This document shows positions 59,070-64,000 of a stretch of DNA of 64,000 nucleotides, in pieces (position 1 is the stretch's first letter; every line of letters begins with the position of its first letter). Made by a program: the position numbers and the translations under genes. The stretch comes from Sphingobacteriales bacterium 50-39 (GTDB taxonomy: Bacteria; Bacteroidota; Bacteroidia; Chitinophagales; Chitinophagaceae): positions 372,001 to 436,000 of the forward strand of contig MKTZ01000025.1 in NCBI GenBank assembly GCA_001898505.1, in the 5' to 3' direction. The notes under the pieces were generated by a model that saw only the letters and a program-made list of their open reading frames with translations, ran no database searches and was not told where the DNA came from.

Positions 59070-61421
59070 GCTCACCGTCAGCAGGGTGATCAGCAGGGTG
59101 CCAAGACCAGCCGCGGCAAAAACCCACCAATGGAGGTCCGTCCGATATTCGTAATTGTGCAGCCAATTATGCATAAAGTAGTAAGACAAAGGCGCTGCCA
59201 GGACAAAGGCGATGATCACCAGCGCTACGAACTCCCTGGACAATAGCCGCCACAGGTTGACGACGGATGCGCCCAATACCTTTCGTATACCTATCTCCTT
59301 TACTCTTTGCTCCGCTACAAAAGATGCCATACCAAAGAGACCCAGACAGCTGATGAGTATAGCCAGGACCGAAAAACAGCCGGCCAGTTTGCCAACCCGC
59401 TCCTCATTGGCGAACTTCTGCGCATAGGCATCATCAATAAACTTATATTCGAATGGCGTGGAAGGATCGTATTTCTTGTAGATCGCTCCAATCTTTTCGA
59501 TGGCCTGGTGCGCGTTGATATTGGGTGCGATGCGGATGTTGACGACATCCAGGTGATACCACCCTTTCCATCTCGGCAGGAAGAAGAACATCTGCCGGAC
59601 AGGATCATAGGGAGACTGGTTTACCATATCTTTTACTACGCCGATGATCTTCATCGGACCATTGCCTGACCAGGTAATAGTCTCTCCGACGGGGTCTTTA
59701 AGCCCAAGGTATTTGACGGCTGCCTCGTTGATAATAATGGCGGATGAGTCGGTCGCAAAAGAGGCAGAAAAATCACGCCCCTCCTTTATTTGCCAGCCCA
59801 CCGTCTTGCCATACTCCGCGGTGACGTTGAGGGTGGTGAATTCTTCCTGTAAATTGGGGTCCTTGCCTTTCCAGGTGAACCCGCTGTTGGTAACGTATAC
59901 GTTGGTCACCAGGTTGTCCGACTGAGCGATGCCGGATACCACGCCGCTGGCAATCAAGTCGTTCTTAAACACATCATAGTTGTTGCGTAGGGCATCCGTC
60001 TCTATATGAAGGGTGACCAGCCCTTCGCGGGTATAACCTACCGGGCGGCCCTTGGCAAATTGCACCTGGTTAAAGACCACCACTGTGCCGATGATCAGGA
60101 TGATGGAGGCGGAAAATTGGGTAACGACCAGCACTTTACGGGGCAGGGTGGCCGACCGGCTTGCCCGGAATACCCCTTTGAGTACCGTCACCGGTCGGAA
60201 AGAAGAAAGATAAAGGGCAGGATAGCTGCCTGCGATGAGTCCGGTGATCAGGGTGAATCCGATGCAGGCTAGCCAGAAGAAAGGACTGCCCCACATCACC
60301 GACATTTTCTTACCCGCCACCTCGTTGAAGAAGGGGAGGGACAGCTGCATCAGGATAAGAGATGCTATAAAAGAAAAAAAAGCTATCAATACCGACTCGC
60401 TATAGAATTGCGCGATGAGCTGTCCTCGCATGGAACCGATAGCTTTTCGTATACCGACCTCTCTGGCCCTCTTCTCGCTGCGGGCCGTGCTGAGGTTCAT
60501 AAAATTGATGCAGGCCAGCGTCAATACGAAGACGCCGATGATCCCGAAGAGCCAGACATATTGTATGCGGCCTCCCACGCTGACACCGTTCTTGAATTCC
60601 GAAAACAAATGCCATTTGTTCAAAGGATGGAGGAACATGGCTGGTTTGAACCGGGCATCGTCATTATGTCCTTTTTTTAATGCATTCAATTTGATATCCC
60701 TGATCTTAGCCGATACTTTATCCATATCGGCATTGTCGGCTATCTGCGCAAAGGTCTGGAACCAACTGGCGCCCCAGGGGTTATTGAAGCGAGTGTCCCA
60801 ATGTTCCGTATTTACAAACAATTGCCAGGGAGAAATAAAGGTCAGGTCGGCAAAGGAAGAGTTGACGGGAAGGTCCTCATATACACCAGTGACCTTTACC
60901 AGTATCTTATGATCGAGCGTGATGGTCTTACCCATGGGATCCTCGTCCCCAAAGACGGCTTTTGCAGTAGATCGCGACAAGAGGATGGATGCCGGGTCCT
61001 TTAGTCCATCTCGATCGCCTTTCAGCATCTTTAGGGACAGCATATCGGTGACCCCGGGCTCCATATAGTTGCCGCCCTTTTTTATATTTTTATCGCCGTA
61101 GGACAACAAGTGCTCATAGGTCCATCCGGCCATAATGACGTGCTTAAAATCGCTGCCATAGTACTTACGCAATTCGTTGCCCAGTGGAAAGCCCTGGCTA
61201 TTCCACGTCTCCGTGTGATTGTTCAGCCACTGATTCTGCATCACCTGTGCGATGCGGTCATGGTTTGGGAAGCTTTTGTCATATGAAACTTCATCCCATA
61301 TCCATAAGCCGATGAGCATGGCGACAGCCATACCAATAGCGAGACCCCCGATGTTGATCGAAGCGGTAGCCCTGTTCCTGACAAGGTTGCGCAGTGCAGT
61401 TTTGATATAGTTCTTAAGCAT
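59013..61421 (-). CDS. MacB/FtsX-type ABC transporter permease
   Basis: 802 residues. It has an N-terminal transmembrane helix with RNRATASINIGGLAIGMAVA, a MacB periplasmic core domain, and two FtsX domains (RARE-like motifs REVGIRKAIGSMRGQLIAQF and VKEIGIRKVLGASVVNLWRLL). It ends MANPIRSLRSE, the usual end of these Bacteroidota permeases, so the stop is reliable. No ATPase gene is adjacent; it must use one encoded elsewhere. Probable export or mechanotransmission at the inner membrane. Confidence 0.92.
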   Translation of the reverse strand: MLKNYIKTALRNLVRNRATASINIGGLAIGMAVAMLIGLWIWDEVSYDKSFPNHDRIAQVMQNQWLNNHTETWNSQGFPLGNELRKYYGSDFKHVIMAGWTYEHLLSYGDKNIKKGGNYMEPGVTDMLSLKMLKGDRDGLKDPASILLSRSTAKAVFGDEDPMGKTITLDHKILVKVTGVYEDLPVNSSFADLTFISPWQLFVNTEHWDTRFNNPWGASWFQTFAQIADNADMDKVSAKIRDIKLNALKKGHNDDARFKPAMFLHPLNKWHLFSEFKNGVSVGGRIQYVWLFGIIGVFVLTLACINFMNLSTARSEKRAREVGIRKAIGSMRGQLIAQFYSESVLIAFFSFIASLILMQLSLPFFNEVAGKKMSVMWGSPFFWLACIGFTLITGLIAGSYPALYLSSFRPVTVLKGVFRASRSATLPRKVLVVTQFSASIILIIGTVVVFNQVQFAKGRPVGYTREGLVTLHIETDALRNNYDVFKNDLIASGVVSGIAQSDNLVTNVYVTNSGFTWKGKDPNLQEEFTTLNVTAEYGKTVGWQIKEGRDFSASFATDSSAIIINEAAVKYLGLKDPVGETITWSGNGPMKIIGVVKDMVNQSPYDPVRQMFFFLPRWKGWYHLDVVNIRIAPNINAHQAIEKIGAIYKKYDPSTPFEYKFIDDAYAQKFANEERVGKLAGCFSVLAILISCLGLFGMASFVAEQRVKEIGIRKVLGASVVNLWRLLSREFVALVIIAFVLAAPLSYYFMHNWLHNYEYRTDLHWWVFAAAGLGTLLITLLTVSLKSIRAAMANPIRSLRSE

Positions 61422-61605
61422 GATCTATTTGTAACTAAAAACAAGCCAGACCGTTAGGGTGTTCTAAATCAATGGGCTGTACCAGCCCGGATCGGGGCGA
61501 CCGTTCGTTTTTGATACAGGTGTTGTCCTGATTTGCGAGGAAAATGCTTTATTTTCAATCCATGACCAGATAAAGGTAGTGGCGGATAAAGGGGAATTTT
61601 TTATT
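61422..61605. other. Intergenic stretch between permease and ppk1
   Basis: 184 bp upstream of the permease and downstream of ppk1, both on the minus strand. GGGCTG-TAC-CAGCCC at about 61475-61489 is a short 6-bp inverted repeat; no T-run follows on either side, so it is not a good terminator. No full promoter pair was found. Confidence 0.35.
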
Positions 61606-63585
61606 TTACGCGCTGCGACTCGATAGGAGCCGATAAATCGCTTCCTGCGAACGTGTCTCGGGTTCCATGGTCTGCAAGCGTATGATCTCTTTTATTTCCG
61701 CGCGTAATTTCTCGTCATACAGGGGAAAGCATACTTCTATCCTGCGGTAGATATTCCTGTTCATCCAGTCGGCGGAGCCGAGGAATATATCTTCATTTCC
61801 ATTGTTGTGAAAGATGAATATGCGACCGTGTTCAAGATATCTGTCCACGATCCTTTTGACGACGATATTCCCGCTCATACCCGGGACACCGGGGATACAG
61901 CAGCAGATGCTCCGTACGAGCAGCGTAATCGGCACTCCCGCATTGGACGCCTCATAAAGCTTTTCGATCATTACCCTTTCTTCCAGGTTGTTGAGCTTGA
62001 TAATAATGGAGGCGGGTTTTCCCGCCCGGACATTTTGTATCTCGCGGTCGATGAGGGCAAGGAAGCGGTCCTGGAGGTTGAACTGGGCCACCAGCAGATG
62101 TTGGAACGATATCTTTTCCGTATTGCGGGGGTTTTTACGTCTGCTCAGGAAGATGAACAGCAGTTCCAGTTCCCGCATGAGGTCGTGGTTGCCTGTCAGC
62201 AGTATATGATCCGTGTAGAAGCGCGCGGTCTTTTCATTCAGATTGCCTGTTGCCAGGAGTCCGTAATAGATCATCCGCTGCCGTATGTTTTTCTTTATCA
62301 GCGCGATCTTGGCGTGTACCTTCAGGGCCGGGATGCTGTAGACAATCTTTACGCCGGCCTGTTTCATCTGACGGGCCCATTGGAGGTTATTGGCCTCGTC
62401 GAACCTTGCCTTCAGCTCGACGAAAACCGTGACCCTTTTTCCGTTACGTGATGCGCTGATCAGGGCGTGTGCAATGCGTGAGTCACGGGCGATCCGGTAC
62501 ATGGTGACATAGATCTCTTCTACATCGGGGTCGATGGCGGCCTCGTTAAAGAACTGCAACACCGTGTCGTAGCGCTCATAAGGAGGATGGAGGAGGATAT
62601 CGTGTTGGGTTATACGCTGGAAGAGACTGGATGCATTCCCCTCTTTTTTGGCAGGCCAGGCGGGGTAGGAGAGCCGGGCGTCTTTTACGGGAAAAGAAGA
62701 AAGGTCCCGTAAGTTATGATACCGTCCGCCTTGTACGATCGTGGCGTGGTGAAGACCGAGGGCGTCGATCAGCATCTGAAGGATCTCCGGCGGTATGCCC
62801 GGCTGGTGTAGGAAACGGGTAGCCAGCCCCGCATCTCTTTTCGCCAGCTTTCTCTCGATCTTTTCCGCGATGTCGCCTTCATATTCGTCTTCCAGGTCCA
62901 GCTCGGCGTCCCTGGTTATTTTGATGCTGTAGGCCCCCTGCAAGGTCTTGCCCGGGAAGATAAAGCCAAGGTTGTCGCGAATGATGTCGTCTATAAAGAG
63001 AATATACTTACGTCCTCCTTCTTCCGCGGTGAAGAAACGGGAGCAGCTGTCCGAGGGAATGTTCAGGATATAGATGTCTGAAGCCGGTCCGCCGCCCCGC
63101 TCCGCGCCTCCTGTGACGACGGCAAAATAAAGCTTGTCATTGCCCGGGAAGAAGCTGTCCTTTGTTTTGGAAAGATGTACGGGTTGTAAAAAGGCAAGCA
63201 GCTCGGTGAAGAAATAGTCAGTGGCGGCATTTCGTACGGCAGGAGGAACGGGCAGGGTATAAGGTAGGAATGTCTGTGCCGCCGGCTGGTAAATGAACTC
63301 AATGCCCTGGCCGGACAGCTCAGGCAATAGGTTGCCGGTGAGCAATTGGCCGTAGTGGGCCAGCTGGCGGTCCACTTCTTCCGTAACCTTTTGCAGCGAG
63401 GGGCTCTTCAGGGCGGCCAGGGCGGGCACCCGTACCCGGTAGAACTCATCCAGGTTGGAGGAATAGATGGAAAGGAAGTTTATCTTTTCCAGGAGGGGTG
63501 TTGCCGGCCGGGCGGCTTCTTCCATTACGCGGTAGTTAAAGGAAAGCCAACTTAGGTCCCGGTCGAAAAAGGAGTTTTCGGTCAT
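61606..63585 (-). CDS. ppk1: Polyphosphate kinase 1
   Basis: Makes inorganic polyphosphate from ATP. 659 residues: the usual N, H and catalytic C1/C2 domains. FFDRDLSWLSFNYRVMEEA opens the N domain. The autophosphorylated His is in KVHAKIALI (about 420), with FYTDHILLTGN following. Somewhat shorter than typical (about 690). It is divergent from a small orphan gene with about 74 bp between starts; no ppx gene is adjacent. Confidence 0.94.
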   Translation of the reverse strand: MTENSFFDRDLSWLSFNYRVMEEAARPATPLLEKINFLSIYSSNLDEFYRVRVPALAALKSPSLQKVTEEVDRQLAHYGQLLTGNLLPELSGQGIEFIYQPAAQTFLPYTLPVPPAVRNAATDYFFTELLAFLQPVHLSKTKDSFFPGNDKLYFAVVTGGAERGGGPASDIYILNIPSDSCSRFFTAEEGGRKYILFIDDIIRDNLGFIFPGKTLQGAYSIKITRDAELDLEDEYEGDIAEKIERKLAKRDAGLATRFLHQPGIPPEILQMLIDALGLHHATIVQGGRYHNLRDLSSFPVKDARLSYPAWPAKKEGNASSLFQRITQHDILLHPPYERYDTVLQFFNEAAIDPDVEEIYVTMYRIARDSRIAHALISASRNGKRVTVFVELKARFDEANNLQWARQMKQAGVKIVYSIPALKVHAKIALIKKNIRQRMIYYGLLATGNLNEKTARFYTDHILLTGNHDLMRELELLFIFLSRRKNPRNTEKISFQHLLVAQFNLQDRFLALIDREIQNVRAGKPASIIIKLNNLEERVMIEKLYEASNAGVPITLLVRSICCCIPGVPGMSGNIVVKRIVDRYLEHGRIFIFHNNGNEDIFLGSADWMNRNIYRRIEVCFPLYDEKLRAEIKEIIRLQTMEPETRSQEAIYRLLSSRSA

Positions 63586-63659
63586 AACTATATTTATGTA
63601 ACTTGTTTTCGGCGTTTATCCGATGCAAAATAGCAATTTTGGATCGCCGGGCTGCTTGT

Positions 63660-63998
63660 ATGAGAAAACAATTAAAGACACTGGATGAACAGAGGGGCCT
63701 ATTTAGAGGCACATTTAAAAAATACGGTCTGAGATCCGGCTATAAAGGCGCTTCGACAGAGACGATCCTGCTGGTATCGATCTGTAATGACGATGGGAAA
63801 ATAATATCCGATCATTGCTGGTTCAATATGACAAAGGGATTTGAGAAATTAGGAACCCTGCGGGCGGGAGATATCATTCAGTTTGAGGCGCGGGTTAAGA
63901 AATACAGGAAGGGATATATAAATCGCCGGGCTGGTATAGACCAGAGTAGTTTTGACTATAAATTGAGCCATCCGACACAAATTAAACGATGTAAATAA
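63660..63998 (+). CDS. Hypothetical protein, possible OB fold
   Basis: 112 residues from ATG 63660, in frame with an open upstream stretch. The pattern of GTFKKYGLRSGYKG, TILLVSICNDDGKIISDHCW, FNMTKGFEKLGTLRAGDIIQ and FEARVKKYRKGYI looks like a five-strand OB fold with conserved basic loops, as in single-stranded nucleic-acid binding proteins. I recall similar orphans in phages and mobile elements, but cannot confirm this. It ends 2 bases before the window edge. Confidence 0.5.
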   Translation: MRKQLKTLDEQRGLFRGTFKKYGLRSGYKGASTETILLVSICNDDGKIISDHCWFNMTKGFEKLGTLRAGDIIQFEARVKKYRKGYINRRAGIDQSSFDYKLSHPTQIKRCK

Positions 63999-64000
63999 CT

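Noticed and set aside
1-64000. CRISPR arrays, tRNA or rRNA genes, insertion sequences
   Set aside because: No regularly spaced repeats, cloverleaf-like sequence, or transposase genes with terminal inverted repeats were seen on either strand.

Overview
The window reads as chromosome from a Bacteroidota bacterium, most likely family Chitinophagaceae (Chitinophaga, Puia or Dinghuibacter relatives; I cannot fix the genus). The evidence is the family content: LytS/LytTR two-component pairs, an ECF sigma factor with a membrane anti-sigma-like partner carrying carboxypeptidase-regulatory and TonB-type domains, a type IX secretion sorting domain, DUF2911, DUF3810, DUF3570 and DUF4266 proteins, and TAnnTTTG promoter boxes of the Bacteroidota type. 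Coding density is high, many neighbouring genes converge with little or no gap, and base composition is moderately GC-rich except for an AT-rich patch near 20.1-22.0 kb.

Layout. 1-6.5 kb: a probable catabolic operon with an M14 carboxypeptidase (cut by the window edge), a PIG-L deacetylase, two membrane microproteins and a sodium:solute symporter. 6.5-10.6 kb: DUF2911 protein, ECF sigma/anti-sigma pair, and a membrane protein ending in a T9SS-type domain. 10.6-18.8 kb: ORF6N regulator and housekeeping genes (xerD, YkgJ-type, yraN, manA, rnhA, acyl-CoA carboxylase beta, DUF3810, dcd, phosphopantetheinyl transferase). 18.8-22.0 kb: DUF2130 nuclease-like protein, NYN RNase-like protein, a coiled-coil/winged-helix protein, small ORFs and a well-supported candidate small RNA. 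22.0-26.8 kb: AraC regulator, M48 peptidase, bicupin, ABC half-transporter, VOC protein. 26.8-34.8 kb: a five-gene efflux operon (response regulator, kinase, TolC, RND pump, adaptor). 34.8-38.9 kb: GH8, two ferritin-like proteins with Tat-like leaders, Kelch lipoprotein. 38.8-41.7 kb: thioredoxin-like/ApbE/DUF4266/DUF3570 operon, the most interesting protein system here. 41.8-47.3 kb: AhpD-like protein, PBP1A and a LytS/LytTR pair. 47.5-51.7 kb: ammonium transporter, KdpDE-like pair, YdcF. 51.7-59.1 kb: ankyrin protein, two more LytS/LytTR pairs, a MORN/TonB protein, an acyltransferase-like membrane protein and an outer-membrane protein. 59.0-64 kb: MacB/FtsX-type permease, polyphosphate kinase, and a small orphan with a possible OB fold.

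Best candidates for something undescribed: (1) the ApbE operon, where the DUF3570 barrel carries a TGGTGT stretch resembling a flavinylation site; (2) the AT-rich wHTH/NYN/DUF2130 group with a divergent ~59-nt two-hairpin RNA under a near-perfect Bacteroidota promoter; (3) the perfect inverted repeat that includes the start codon of the ORF6N gene. No rRNA, tRNA, CRISPR array or insertion sequence was seen. All family names come from reading motifs by eye; no database search was possible.
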